Positions 28,133 to 37,748 of a stretch of 64,000 bases of DNA are shown piece by piece. The notes below the pieces were generated by a model, which had not been told where the DNA came from, searched no databases, and saw only the letters and a program-made list of their open reading frames with translations. The stretch comes from Rhizorhabdus phycosphaerae (GTDB lineage: Bacteria > Pseudomonadota > Alphaproteobacteria > Sphingomonadales > Sphingomonadaceae): assembly GCF_011044255.1 (NCBI RefSeq), contig NZ_CP049107.1, positions 124,001 through 188,000 on the forward strand. Reading direction: 5' to 3'. The translations under genes and the position numbers were made by a program. Within the stretch, counting starts at the first letter, position 1; every line of letters starts with the position of its first letter.

Positions 28133-28393
28133 GGGGCGGGGGCCTGCATCCGCGCGCGCCTCTCATCACCTCGAGCTTGAACGCGCAGCCGAACTCCCTT
28201 TGTCGTGCGATGGACCTCCGGTGGATGGAAAAAACTATCGCGGTGGCCACAGAACCGGCAGCAGGCCAAGCAGATCAACGACAACCGAGCGCGTCCAGCG
28301 GCTCGAGCGCCTCTGGAATATCTGCCCTCGCCTTGGGTCAAATTGGCGAGAATGGAAATCCGGCAGCTTCTCTGGCCGAAAGCCATATGTGCA

Positions 28394-29110
28394 TCAGATG
28401 CCGAAGCCTCCATCGATCGTCTGGCTGGTTCCGGTGATCCAACCCGCCTGATCTCCGGCCAGATAGCTGACGAGAGCCGCGATCTCCTGCGGCGTGCCGT
28501 GGCGCTTGATCGCCATGGCGCCGTGCAACTGCGCCGCGTGCGGGGCGTCTGCGGGGTTCATTTCGGTATCCGTGGGCCCCGGCTGAACCACGTTCACCGT
28601 TATGCTGCGGTGGCCAAGCTCGCGTGCGAGACCTCGGGCGAGCCCGTGAAGCGAGGCCTTGCTCATTGCATAGGCGGCGATCCCCGGGAACGGAACGCAG
28701 TCGCCATTGGTCGAACCGATCAGCACGATCCGCCCGCCATCGGGCATGGATCGGGCGGCCTCGACGGAGCTGTGATAGGCACCACGGACATTGACATCGA
28801 AAAGTCGATCGGCGTCGGCAGCCTCGACGTCGAAAACGGAGGAATAGATAAGGACCGCCGCGTTGTAGACGAATATGTGGAACGGGCCGGCCTCTCCGAT
28901 CAGCGCGGCCATCGAGTTCCGGTCGGAGGCATCGGCCTTGCGCGCCGTCGCACCCGTTTCCGCCGCCAGCGCAAGAGCCGCGCCTTCCGAAGAGCCATAG
29001 GTGAACAACACCTCGTCACCGTCTCGGGCGAATGAGCGTACGATCTCCGCGCCAATTCCCCGGCTCCCTCCAACGACCAGAATTCTGCGTCGGCTTCCCG
29101 TCCCCGCCAT
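28394..29110 (-). CDS. SDR family oxidoreductase
   Basis: Short-chain dehydrogenase of 238 residues, cytoplasmic. Cofactor motif GGSRGIG near 14-20, an NA-A motif (VYNAAVL), catalytic Ser in LIGSTNGD and the YxxxK pair in AYAMSKASLHGLARGLA. The end has DQAGWITGTSQTIDGGFGI, typical of classical SDRs (FabG-like). The position after the glycine motif has little charge, so cofactor preference cannot be fixed. It is the left-most gene of the accessory region and lies alone on the minus strand with a candidate GTATAC operator 19 bases before its start. Confidence 0.9.
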   Translation of the reverse strand: MAGTGSRRRILVVGGSRGIGAEIVRSFARDGDEVLFTYGSSEGAALALAAETGATARKADASDRNSMAALIGEAGPFHIFVYNAAVLIYSSVFDVEAADADRLFDVNVRGAYHSSVEAARSMPDGGRIVLIGSTNGDCVPFPGIAAYAMSKASLHGLARGLARELGHRSITVNVVQPGPTDTEMNPADAPHAAQLHGAMAIKRHGTPQEIAALVSYLAGDQAGWITGTSQTIDGGFGI

Positions 29111-29514
29111 CTCCGCCCTCGTGCGTTTATGTATACATGATTCGGAATTGGCATGGAGCTTGGCGCGAATCAGTGCCGCAGTATAGCGGCAAAGAATACA
29201 CATATGTGGAAGTTGACTCGGGCAGAGACGTCGTTGGGTTTAGCGGTTTAGCTCTATTCGCCCTCTTCCGTTCAACATGGGCGCTTCGAAGCTGCATTTG
29301 GTGTCCGTTTCAGCTCGAAAATCCGGGTCCACAGAAAAATTGTATCCATATTTTGTCAAAGCACCCTAAAAAGCGATTGACACCCATGGCGTTGAGTACA
29401 ACTCTTCGCGGCGTCCGATGTTGCGGCGCATTCGCTGAACACCGGTGATGGGCGGCCCAGTTCGAAAAGGGACGGCGCCCGCTTTATTGTCAGCATGGCA
29501 GAAAAGGGGGGTAT
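29111..29514. promoter_or_regulatory. 404-base divergent promoter region between SDR and TonB receptor
   Basis: No gene of usable length fits here. The stretch is clearly richer in A and T than its surroundings. It holds the ATGTATACAT palindrome, a second palindrome CACATATGTG at 29199-29208, and a TTGACA element near 29375 whose spacing to a possible TACAAC is short. It must contain promoters for both flanking genes. Confidence 0.6.
29129..29141. promoter_or_regulatory. Candidate GntR-type operator ATGTATACATGAT
   Basis: Perfect palindrome ATGTATACAT followed by GAT, 19 bases upstream of the SDR start. The GTATAC core and the ACATGAT extension recur upstream of the isochorismatase gene, and related cores recur at 45.0 and 51.6 kb. 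FadR-subfamily GntR regulators typically bind such GT-n-AC palindromes, and one is encoded at 55.98 kb. The link is inference. Confidence 0.45.
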
Positions 29515-32001
29515 ATGTTGAACTTCCATCACCTTCGGCAGGTGAGTGCATCAGCTCTTGCGCTCGCACTCATGTCGACTTCATCGTTCGCTTTCGCTCA
29601 GAGCGAAGCTTCATCGGCCTCCGCTGATCGGAGTGAGATTTCGGAAGGAGACATCGTTGTCACGGGCTTGAAGCGTGACAGCAAATTGATTGAAGCTCCG
29701 GTTTCGATTTCTGTCTTCGATTCAGAATCCATTGTAAATGCAGGTATTCAAAAGCCCACCGACTTCCTTCAACTTACACCTAATGTGGACATTGTCAGCT
29801 CGGTCAATGCCGGTGACTTTCTAATCAACGTCCGTGGTCAGGCGTCGATCCGCAACGCCGAGCCCTCGGTCGCGATCCTTATCGATGGCGTCAAGATCGG
29901 CAGCCCGGCCGAGTTTAACTCGGCCCTGTTCGACCTGGAGCAGATCGAAGTTCTCAAGGGCCCGCAGGGCACGGTCTATGGCCGGAACGCTTCCGCCGGC
30001 GCGATCATCATTACCACGAAGAAGCCCACCGAAGAGTTTACCGGCAGCGGTATGTTCTCCTATGGCAAGTTCGGGACCTACAATGCGAACGCCAGCCTGA
30101 GCGGGCAGATATTGCCTGGCCTGACCGCCCGCATTTCGGGTGCTTTCACCGGCACGGACGGCAGCTACACCAACGTCAACACCGGTGAGAAAACGCAGCG
30201 ATTCAAGGAAGAGGTCGGGCGCCTGCGCCTCCGCTGGGACGATGGTGGACCCTTCACCGCCGACGGCCGGATTCTGTTTTCGCATGCGACAGGCGGCGCC
30301 GTGACCTACACGGCAAAGATCCAGGCAGTGCCCGGTCTGTCGCCGAACGGAACGCTCGTCCACGGCATCCCGATCACCGACATCAGCGCCAACAAGAACC
30401 TCGATATTCCTTTCGTTTCGGACGTTCCCGGCCGCTACGAGCGCGATATCTTCAGCACCGGCCTGATGATGAACTACGACTTCGAAAGCGCCGATCTCAC
30501 GTCGATCACCGGCTATTCGAACGTCCGTCAGTTCTCGAGCGGCAAGAATTACCCCTATGGCAACGCTTCCGATCCGACCACGAACTATTTCGGCTGGACT
30601 CCGATCTTCGGCGACCGCACGCAAAATCTGGTCATCAAGACCAAGCAGTTCATGCAGGAACTGCGCCTGACGTCCAAGCCGGGCGATTTCCTGGAATGGC
30701 AGGTCGGCGGCGAGTTCGTGTGGAACAAGCGCGATTACAGGATCGGCAACACGCTAAATGGCGCGCTTCCGGCCGGGATCACTGCGGCGGAGCTGGTGGG
30801 CTATGTCGGCTATAACGCCGCCGGACAGCGCACCCTGGTCGGCGGCGGCAATGCCATTCCGTTCCCGGTCCGCATCTTCGGCCTCAATAGCGCCTATCCC
30901 ACCACGAACCTTGTCGAGGATCGCTTCGTCGGCAAGAATTACGCGCCCTTTGCGAACGTCACGATGCACTTCACCAAGCAGCTGTCGCTCGAACTGGCCG
31001 GACGCTACGATATCGAAAAGCGTAGCACGGGATCGATCGGGCCGGATCAGCCCAATCCTTTCCTGGGCGGCGCCAGCTACAATGCCTGCGTCCGCATCAC
31101 CGGGCAGACCGCTGCCCAGTGCGCCGACGGCATCAGCAAGACCTTCAAGCAGTTCCAGCCAAAGGCCACGTTGACCTACAAGATCGGAGACAATGCGTCG
31201 GCCTATGCCAGCTGGGGTCGCAGCTTCAAGTCGGGCGGTTTCAATCCGATCGGTACGCGTGAAACCGCGGTGCTGAGCCGGGTCACCCTGTTCCGCCAGC
31301 AGGATCCCACTCTCAGCGCTGCTGCCGCGCGGGCCCGGGCCGAGGCGGCGATCATCACCCAGGACACCTTCAAGAAGGAAGTCGCGACGACCTATGAGGT
31401 CGGCTTCAAGAGCGAATTGTTCGACCGGGTGCTGACCTTGAACACCGCCCTGTTCTGGACCGACGTCAAGAACAACCAGCAATATGTTTTCGACCCGATC
31501 GCCTTCGTGGAATCGATCGAATCCATCGACAAGTCGCGGATCAAGGGCCTCGAGATCGACGCCACCGTCCGGCCGACCAAATGGCTGACCTTCTTCGGTG
31601 CGTTCGGCTATATCGACGCGAAGATCCGCAAGCTCACGGCAAATCCGGCTGCCGTCGGCAAGACGCCGCCCTATGTGCCGGAAACGACGCTCACGCTGGG
31701 TTCGTCCGTCGATATTCCGTTGGACGACACCAAGTCCTTTATCGGTCGTGTCGAATATAACCGCACCGGTCGTACCGAATATAACACGATCAACGACCCC
31801 GATTTCGCTCGCACGCCCTATTCGGTCGTCAACGGCCGCTTGGGTATCCAGACGGAGAAGTGGGATCTCACGCTGTGGGGTCGCAACCTGTTCAACAAGC
31901 GGTACGTCAAGGAAATCGCGCCGATCATCGCCGGCACGGCCAATGCGTTCTCGCTGGCCGATCTGCGAAACTATGGTCTGGAAGTTCGCTTCCGCTTCTG
32001 A
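29515..32001 (+). CDS. TonB-dependent outer-membrane receptor
   Basis: Outer-membrane beta-barrel transporter of 828 residues. A signal peptide ends near residue 29 (SSFAFAQS). The plug domain has DIVVTGLKRDSKLIEAPVSISVF near 43-65, VRGQASIRNAEPSVAILIDGV and IEVLKGPQGTVYGRNASAGAII; the barrel follows and ends with the aromatic-terminated strand YGLEVRFRF. This is the sphingomonad-type receptor class used for aromatic and other organic substrates as well as iron. The promoter gap is long. Because it opens the catabolic block, it probably imports the substrate or a large precursor of it. Confidence 0.94.
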   Translation: MLNFHHLRQVSASALALALMSTSSFAFAQSEASSASADRSEISEGDIVVTGLKRDSKLIEAPVSISVFDSESIVNAGIQKPTDFLQLTPNVDIVSSVNAGDFLINVRGQASIRNAEPSVAILIDGVKIGSPAEFNSALFDLEQIEVLKGPQGTVYGRNASAGAIIITTKKPTEEFTGSGMFSYGKFGTYNANASLSGQILPGLTARISGAFTGTDGSYTNVNTGEKTQRFKEEVGRLRLRWDDGGPFTADGRILFSHATGGAVTYTAKIQAVPGLSPNGTLVHGIPITDISANKNLDIPFVSDVPGRYERDIFSTGLMMNYDFESADLTSITGYSNVRQFSSGKNYPYGNASDPTTNYFGWTPIFGDRTQNLVIKTKQFMQELRLTSKPGDFLEWQVGGEFVWNKRDYRIGNTLNGALPAGITAAELVGYVGYNAAGQRTLVGGGNAIPFPVRIFGLNSAYPTTNLVEDRFVGKNYAPFANVTMHFTKQLSLELAGRYDIEKRSTGSIGPDQPNPFLGGASYNACVRITGQTAAQCADGISKTFKQFQPKATLTYKIGDNASAYASWGRSFKSGGFNPIGTRETAVLSRVTLFRQQDPTLSAAAARARAEAAIITQDTFKKEVATTYEVGFKSELFDRVLTLNTALFWTDVKNNQQYVFDPIAFVESIESIDKSRIKGLEIDATVRPTKWLTFFGAFGYIDAKIRKLTANPAAVGKTPPYVPETTLTLGSSVDIPLDDTKSFIGRVEYNRTGRTEYNTINDPDFARTPYSVVNGRLGIQTEKWDLTLWGRNLFNKRYVKEIAPIIAGTANAFSLADLRNYGLEVRFRF

Positions 32002-32010
32002 AGTCCGGGC

Positions 32011-32035
32011 GCGGCGGTGGCCCTCGTGCCGCCGC
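32011..32035 (+). terminator. Possible hairpin after the TonB receptor gene
   Basis: Arms GCGGCGG and CCGCCGC with an 11-base loop lie ten bases after the receptor stop. There is no strong T-run, so attenuation rather than full termination before the next gene is possible. Confidence 0.35.
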
Positions 32036-32085
32036 CGCTTCCCTTCTCATGGGTTTAGTCGGCAGCGCGTAAGACGGAGGGTTTC

Positions 32086-32838
32086 ATGGGCGATTCCTAT
32101 CAGCGGCACGGGCATGTGATGCCGACATGGTCGCCTCCCTATGCGCCCGGCCCCTACTACATGGAAAAATACCATACGGTCATCGTTGAGCTCGAAATTC
32201 CGCGCGACGAGGTGCTCTACATGACCCCGGAACCGCTTACGGCGGTCGGCAGCGACCGTGTGTACGCGATCGTCGTGGACGGTTCCCAACCACCGCACAG
32301 CCTCCATTATCATGAGGCGCTGATCTGCCATGAGGTCGAGTTCGAGGGGAAGCGCGGCATGCACATCCCCTATATCTGGACGTCGACCGACACTGCGACG
32401 TTCACGGGCCGCGAAATATACGGGATGCCGAAGCTGCTGTGCGACGATGGCCGGCTCGAGATTCACGCGAACGAGGTCTACGGCAAGCTCGAGAAATATG
32501 GGCGGACGATGATGGAGGTCGCCGCCATCACCGACCAGAAGGGTTCGGTCGACGAACTGCCGAACCTGTCGAGCTGGATCATGGTCCGCCATATCCCGTC
32601 GCCCGATCCCAAGGTGCCTGCGCGGCGGCAGGTCGTTCATGCCCAGACCGCTGATTTCAAGCTCGATTTCCTGTGGAAGGGCAGGGGCTGGGCGCGGATG
32701 GGCTATCCGGGAACCTCGGCCATCCATCGGATCCCGACCGACAAGGTGACCAATGCCTGGTACGGCAACTTCTCCTTCGTCCTGACGCCAGCGGAGATCC
32801 TTCAGGACGTCGAGTACACCTTCACCGAGTGGAACTGA
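32086..32838 (+). CDS. Acetoacetate decarboxylase family protein
   Basis: Cytoplasmic protein of 250 residues. The segment TGREIYGMPKLLCDDGRLEI near 108-127 contains the conserved Glu and the lysine that forms the Schiff base in acetoacetate decarboxylase. Preceding it are YHEALICHEVEFEGKRGMHIPYIW strands typical of the fold. Homologues outside solvent producers decarboxylate beta-keto acids or perform aldol/dehydration chemistry on other keto acids. Its place between the receptor and two SDR genes suggests it acts on a keto intermediate of the substrate carried by this cluster. Confidence 0.88.
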   Translation: MGDSYQRHGHVMPTWSPPYAPGPYYMEKYHTVIVELEIPRDEVLYMTPEPLTAVGSDRVYAIVVDGSQPPHSLHYHEALICHEVEFEGKRGMHIPYIWTSTDTATFTGREIYGMPKLLCDDGRLEIHANEVYGKLEKYGRTMMEVAAITDQKGSVDELPNLSSWIMVRHIPSPDPKVPARRQVVHAQTADFKLDFLWKGRGWARMGYPGTSAIHRIPTDKVTNAWYGNFSFVLTPAEILQDVEYTFTEWN

Positions 32839-32875
32839 TCGCCTCGGCGACTGCACCCGACGTCCGGAGGGAAAT

Positions 32876-33643
32876 GTGAAAGCGGACAATCGAATTTCGC
32901 TGGACGGACGCGTCATCCTGATCTCCGGAGGTGGTTCCGGCATCGGCCGGGCTGCCGCGGCTCTTGCCGTCGAGCGGGGGGCCTCAGTCGTATTGGGCGA
33001 CAAGAACGTTTCTGCAGCCGAAAGGGTCGCTGCAGAACTGGGGCGCGACCGCGCCATGGCGCATCCGCTGGACGTCGTCGACGCGTCCTCCTGCGCCACG
33101 ATCGTCGCTGCGACCGAGGCCCGGTTCGGGAAGCTCGATGGCCTGGTGAGTGCTGCCGGTTTGACGGGCGCCGCGGCGCCGCTCGCCGATTGCGCGCTGA
33201 AAACCTGGAACAGCGTGATCGCCGTCAATCTGACCGGGATGTTTCATCTTATGCAACCGGCGATCAAGCTGATGCTCAAAGGCGGCGGCGGTTCGATCGT
33301 CAACCTGTCCTCGGTCGCCGGCCTCGTCGCCGTGCCCGATCAGGTCCAGTATATCGCCAGCAAATTCGGGGTGATCGGCCTGACCAAGAGTGCGGCCATC
33401 GATTACGCTGCCCAGGGCATCAGGGCCAATGCCGTCTGCCCGGGTGGAACGCGCACGCCGATGCTTGCCGAGTGGGTGGAGGCCGATCCGTCACGCGAAC
33501 GGTTTCTTGCAGCCGGGCACCCTATCGGCCGGGTCGCCGAGCCCGAAGAACTGGCCGAGGCGATCGTCTGGCTGCTGTCCGACGCGGCCTCCTTCGTCAC
33601 CGGCGCCGTCCTGACGGTCGACGGCGGGCTGACCATTTCCTGA
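32876..33643 (+). CDS. SDR family oxidoreductase
   Basis: Classical short-chain dehydrogenase of 255 residues beginning with GTG, with CCGGAGGGAA upstream. Motif GGGSGIGRA near 18-26, Asp in GDKNVS after the second strand (NAD preference), a Ser in VNLSSVAGL and catalytic YxxxK as YIASKFGVIGLTKSA. The C-terminal DGGLTIS tail is standard. The gene lies 37 bases after the decarboxylase-like gene and 32 bases before another SDR, forming one transcription unit. It probably oxidises a secondary alcohol in the same pathway. Confidence 0.9.
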   Translation: MKADNRISLDGRVILISGGGSGIGRAAAALAVERGASVVLGDKNVSAAERVAAELGRDRAMAHPLDVVDASSCATIVAATEARFGKLDGLVSAAGLTGAAAPLADCALKTWNSVIAVNLTGMFHLMQPAIKLMLKGGGGSIVNLSSVAGLVAVPDQVQYIASKFGVIGLTKSAAIDYAAQGIRANAVCPGGTRTPMLAEWVEADPSRERFLAAGHPIGRVAEPEELAEAIVWLLSDAASFVTGAVLTVDGGLTIS

Positions 33644-33675
33644 CTATCCCACAGGGACAACCCCAAGGAGTTTCG

Positions 33676-34494
33676 ATGAACGCGATGCTACTCGACGGCA
33701 AGGTGGCGATGGTTACCGCCGCAGGCTCGGGGATCGGCCGGGCTTCGGCGCTGACCATGGCCGCTAGGGGTGCGCAGCTGATGGTTACCGACATAGACCT
33801 CGCCCGCGCCGAGACGGTGGTCGCCGAGATCGTCGAGGCCGGCGGTTCGGCCGCAAGCATTCTGTGCGACATCGGGGACGAGGTCAGCATCCGCGACGCG
33901 ATCGCGGCCACCGAGGCGCGGTTCGGCCGCCTCGACATTCTGCACAACAATGCCGCCCTGCTGTCCGACGAGGCGCTCGCCAAGGACAACGACGTGCTGA
34001 ACGTGCCGGTCGATATCTGGGACCGCACGATGGAAGTGACGGTTCGCGGAACAATGCTCGCCTGTCGCTATGGCGTGCTTGCCATGCGCCGTGCCGGTGG
34101 GGGAAGCATCATCAATACCGGGTCGATCTACGGCTTGCGCGCGGCAAATCGCATGCCTGCCTATAGTGTCTCGAAGGCGGCGGTCCACATGCTGACCGAG
34201 GTTGTCGCCACCGCCCATGGCCGGGAAGGCATACGCTGCAACGCCGTGGCTCCGTCGATGATGCGCACGCCGACGCTCGACCGGCTCGTGCCGCGGGAGA
34301 TTGTCGCCTATAACGAAGACGCGGCCCTTCTGCCGCGCATGGGCGGTCCGCAGGATGTTGCAGAAATGGTCGCGTTCCTGGCGTCCGACGCGTCAAGCTA
34401 TCTGACGGGACATGTCTTCCCGGTCGATGGCGGTACCATGGCGCATTTGCCGACCTATGGCGATGAGCGCCGCTATCTGGAATCCCAGCGATAG
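33676..34494 (+). CDS. SDR family oxidoreductase
   Basis: Third SDR of the cluster, 272 residues. AAGSGIGRA near 16-24, Asp in TDIDLARAE (NAD type), NNAA in LDILHNNAALL, catalytic Ser in NTGSIYGLR and AYSVSKAAVHML. The insertion AKDNDVLNVPVDIWDRTME and a 20-residue C-terminal extension after DGGTMAH (LPTYGDERRYLE) set it apart from its neighbour, so the two are not recent duplicates. AGGAG precedes the ATG. It ends the plus-strand unit, followed by a hairpin. Confidence 0.9.
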   Translation: MNAMLLDGKVAMVTAAGSGIGRASALTMAARGAQLMVTDIDLARAETVVAEIVEAGGSAASILCDIGDEVSIRDAIAATEARFGRLDILHNNAALLSDEALAKDNDVLNVPVDIWDRTMEVTVRGTMLACRYGVLAMRRAGGGSIINTGSIYGLRAANRMPAYSVSKAAVHMLTEVVATAHGREGIRCNAVAPSMMRTPTLDRLVPREIVAYNEDAALLPRMGGPQDVAEMVAFLASDASSYLTGHVFPVDGGTMAHLPTYGDERRYLESQR

Positions 34495-34527
34495 GCCGGA
34501 GCGGCGAAGCGAGCGTAGGCCCGGGAA

Positions 34528-34548
34528 CCGGTCGCTCGGGGCGACCGG
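34528..34548. terminator. Hairpin between convergent genes
   Basis: Perfect 8-bp stem CCGGTCGC/GCGACCGG with loop TCGGG, in the 110-base gap between the last plus-strand SDR and the end of the minus-strand FAD oxidase gene. Confidence 0.55.
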
Positions 34549-34604
34549 CACTGCTGTTTCGGGCTGCAGGGGTGTAGCTGACCGCTTTCGAGATCACGCT
34601 TCCG

Positions 34605-36188
34605 TCAGGGCGTCGGCGGCTCCGTGCCAAGCGCACCCGGATTCATGATATTGTCCGGATCGAGCTCGCGCTTGATCGCGCGAAACAGAGCTGCGGTCTC
34701 CGGAGCCAAGCGCTGCTGATAGGGATAGGCCCGCCCGAGCTGCGTGTGGAGCGCGCCGATTGCATCGAGCCTGTCAATCATCTCCTTGCGGAGCGACGCG
34801 ACGAAGGCTTCTGCGGCTGGCCGGGCAGGTGCGTCGGCTGGAGAACTCCCGCCCTGACCGCGGAGCAGTTGATCCGCAAAAGGAGTCAATCGATCGCGCC
34901 AAAGGAACATGGGCTCGAGAGTAACCGCGCCGCCGCCGAGCGTCGCCAGCAGATGGCGCACCTTGATCCCATGTTCCGCGAGGCCTTCCGCGCGCTCGCT
35001 GACGAGGGCTTCGACAACAGCCATGCCCTCGAGGGCGCGTGAATGCGGAAGGATGGCATGGATCGGCACCCAGCGTTCGCCCGGAGCACCCGCCAAGCCG
35101 GTTACCGGACCGAAGGGCATTCGGAGCATGGCCCTGGCCACGGCCGGGTCGGCGGCCACCAGGTCTCTTTCCCGCGCCAGCGCGGTCGCAGCTGCGACAC
35201 GGCTCCGGCATTCGGCATCATCCTCGCCTTCGACGAATATATGTACCGCCATGCCGCGGCCCGGTGCGGCGCGAAGGCTGGCGCGCGCCATGGCGACGCC
35301 TTCAGCCGCCCGTTTCGCCAGCGATCCGCCGCCGCCGAGCAAGGCGCGTAGATAATCGATCTTTGCCCTGAGCCCGGTCTGCCGCACCCGCTCGCTTTCC
35401 AGCTTCACGTCCAGCGCCATCACCTGGCTGGCATGGCCGTCACGACCGATCGCTTCCAGAAAATCGAACAGAGCGGCAAGGTCGGCCGTCGCGAAGCTCA
35501 CCACGTCCCGCGCCGGTGGACGACGGCGCAGGCGCAGCACGATGGCCGTCTTGATGCCCATCACGCCGGCGTCGGAAGTGAAGAGGCCGGTCAGGTCGGG
35601 ACCGAAATGCCGCAGGAAGGGCAGCGACGTCTCGACCCCGAAACTGCCGGTACGCAGGATGGTACCCGTGCCCGTGACCACCTCGATCCCGATCACGGAA
35701 TCGGCGGCTGTCCCATGGCGTCCCGTCCCGTAGAATATCGCGTTCTGCGCGATCGCGCCTCCGATGGTGGCGACCCGACCCGACACCGGTCCGCGAAACG
35801 GAACCTCAAGACCTGATGGCGCCAGCGCCTCGTCCAGGGCCTGCCAGGTCACCCCGGGTTCGACGATGGCGTAGAGATCGCGATCGTTGATCTCCCGGAT
35901 GGCGTCCATGTCCCGCAGGTCGACCTGAACTGCGCGATCCGGCCGGGACGACAGATAGCCGCTCGTGTAGCTCGCGCCGCCTCCGCGCGGGACGAGGTGC
36001 AGTTTGTGTTCCCGCGCCATGTCGACCAGGCGGCGGATGTCCTCGGCCCCGCCGGGCCGCACCACCGCGAGGACGGGATCGCCGCGATAGAAAATGTCCT
36101 GCCCGGCGAGCGCGAGGCTATCCTGGTCGATGATGACCCGATCTTCACCCAGCGCAGCCCGCAAGGCCGCAAGCGCGTCGGTCGTCAT
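34605..36188 (-). CDS. FAD-binding oxidase
   Basis: Flavoprotein of 527 residues with a PCMH-type FAD domain: LHLVPRGGGASYTSGYLSS near 62-80, YAIVEPGVTWQALDEAL near 106-122, VATIGGAIAQNAIFYGTGRHGTAADSVIG near 138-166 and TSDAGVMGIKTAIVLRL near 198-214. The C-terminal lobe ends in ELDPDNIMNPGALG. This is the GlcD/D-lactate dehydrogenase/vanillyl-alcohol oxidase superfamily; the exact substrate is open. The start ATG overlaps the stop of the CoA ligase gene as ATGA, so the enzyme is translated together with an acyl-CoA synthetase. Confidence 0.87.
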   Translation of the reverse strand: MTTDALAALRAALGEDRVIIDQDSLALAGQDIFYRGDPVLAVVRPGGAEDIRRLVDMAREHKLHLVPRGGGASYTSGYLSSRPDRAVQVDLRDMDAIREINDRDLYAIVEPGVTWQALDEALAPSGLEVPFRGPVSGRVATIGGAIAQNAIFYGTGRHGTAADSVIGIEVVTGTGTILRTGSFGVETSLPFLRHFGPDLTGLFTSDAGVMGIKTAIVLRLRRRPPARDVVSFATADLAALFDFLEAIGRDGHASQVMALDVKLESERVRQTGLRAKIDYLRALLGGGGSLAKRAAEGVAMARASLRAAPGRGMAVHIFVEGEDDAECRSRVAAATALARERDLVAADPAVARAMLRMPFGPVTGLAGAPGERWVPIHAILPHSRALEGMAVVEALVSERAEGLAEHGIKVRHLLATLGGGAVTLEPMFLWRDRLTPFADQLLRGQGGSSPADAPARPAAEAFVASLRKEMIDRLDAIGALHTQLGRAYPYQQRLAPETAALFRAIKRELDPDNIMNPGALGTEPPTP

Positions 36189-37741
36189 GCGGACTGCGAC
36201 ATGAAATGCTTGCGCAACTCCGTCTTCAGCACCTTGCCGTTGGCGTTGCGCGGTAGTTCGTCGATCAGTGCCAGTTCCTTCGGGATCTTGAACGACGCGA
36301 TCTTGCCCTCGCAGAATACCGTGATATCGGCGGCACTCAGCGAGCGACCCTCGCGGGGCACGGCGACGGTCAGCAGCCGCTCGCCCCAGCGCTCGTCGGG
36401 AAGCCCGATCACGGCGACTTCAAGGATGTCGGGGTGCCTGACGAGCACCTCCTCGATCTCGCGCGGATAGACATTCACGCCACCGGTGATGACCATGTCC
36501 TTCTTGCGGTCGACGATATAGAGAAACCCGTCCGCATCGCGCTTGGCAAGGTCACCGACGCTCACCCAGCCATCCTTGCTCGCCTGGGCTGTTTCCTCCG
36601 GCCGATTATAATAGCCGTTGAAGAGCGTGGGCGAGGACACCCAGAGCTCGCCGACTTCTTCCGGGTCGCATTCGCTGCCGTCCTCGCGGCGGATACTGAC
36701 GCGGGCGTGCGGCTCGGGAGTGCCAACGCACCGGTCCTTGAGCAACTGGAAGCGCGGACGCAGGTTGCAGACCACGCCCATCTCGGTCGAACTGTACAAT
36801 TCGTGCAGCACGTCGTTGCCGAAAAAGTCGACGATCTTTTCCTTCATTGCCTGGGGCAAGGCTGCGGCGCTGGAAATGATCGACCGGATTTTCGGGTGGC
36901 GATAGGCCGCCAATATGTCGGCCGGCAGTTCGAAGATCATCTGGAAATGGGTGGGAACCAGGAAGATCCCGGTGAAGTCGCCGCTTTTGAGCTTGGCGAG
37001 CGTCGTCTTCGCGTCGAAGCGGTCGAGTATCTCGAACCAGCCGCCCGATGCCAACGAGGCCAGCGGATAGGCCAGGCCGCCGCCGAAGGCCAGGGCGGTA
37101 ACCACAAGGAAGCTGTCATCCGGGCCGAAGCATCCGAACTCGGCGGCACTGATCAGGCCGAAGAGCAGGCGCGAACGGTGGGAGAGCAGTACGCCTTTCG
37201 GCAGCCCCGTCGTGCCGGATGTGAACGGGATGGTCCAGACGTCCCATTCTTCGATGACGGGCAGGCTTTCCGGCTTCGGCGGCGATGCGATCAGCGCCTC
37301 ATATTCCTCACCGAATTCGATGATGGGGATCGACGGGTCGAAGCCTGCTGCGCGGACGGCCGGCGCCGTTTCGCTATCGGTGAAGATGACCTTGGCTTCG
37401 GCGCTTTCGACAACCGCCTTGATCTCGCTGGGCGTGAAACGCGGGTTGACCGTGGCCAGCGCGACGCCGGCATCGGGAAGGCCGAGCGCCACCTCGATAT
37501 ATTCGATGCAGTTGCGCGCGACGATGGCGCCGTTCTGGCCCTTGGTCAGGCCTAGCGTCGTGATCGCCGCATCCCGCAGTCGTTCCGACCGGTCGACGAG
37601 CGTGCCGTAGCTGAGCGTCCGATCCCCGCACACCACCGCCTTGCGGGCGGGGTCGCGTAGAGCGGTGGCGCGAACCGACCCCAGCGCCGTCATGGACACG
37701 TAGTTCTGGGGAATTTGCGCGGTACGGACCGGATAGCTCAT
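36185..37741 (-). CDS. Acyl-CoA synthetase (AMP-forming)
   Basis: Adenylate-forming ligase of 518 residues that activates a carboxylic acid to its CoA thioester. The P-loop-like motif FTSGTTGLPKGVLLSHRS is near 172-189, the A4/A5 motif ELYSSTEMG near 314-322, the hinge RKKDMVITGGVNVYPREIEEVL near 427-448 and the catalytic lysine in PRNANGKVLKTELR near the C-terminus. It resembles the medium-chain/aryl CoA ligase branch. The gene lies between an amidohydrolase and an FAD oxidase in one minus-strand unit (gap of 7 bases upstream, ATGA overlap downstream), so it likely activates the product of the amidohydrolase. Confidence 0.92.
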   Translation of the reverse strand: MSYPVRTAQIPQNYVSMTALGSVRATALRDPARKAVVCGDRTLSYGTLVDRSERLRDAAITTLGLTKGQNGAIVARNCIEYIEVALGLPDAGVALATVNPRFTPSEIKAVVESAEAKVIFTDSETAPAVRAAGFDPSIPIIEFGEEYEALIASPPKPESLPVIEEWDVWTIPFTSGTTGLPKGVLLSHRSRLLFGLISAAEFGCFGPDDSFLVVTALAFGGGLAYPLASLASGGWFEILDRFDAKTTLAKLKSGDFTGIFLVPTHFQMIFELPADILAAYRHPKIRSIISSAAALPQAMKEKIVDFFGNDVLHELYSSTEMGVVCNLRPRFQLLKDRCVGTPEPHARVSIRREDGSECDPEEVGELWVSSPTLFNGYYNRPEETAQASKDGWVSVGDLAKRDADGFLYIVDRKKDMVITGGVNVYPREIEEVLVRHPDILEVAVIGLPDERWGERLLTVAVPREGRSLSAADITVFCEGKIASFKIPKELALIDELPRNANGKVLKTELRKHFMSQSA

Positions 37742-37748
37742 GGCGACC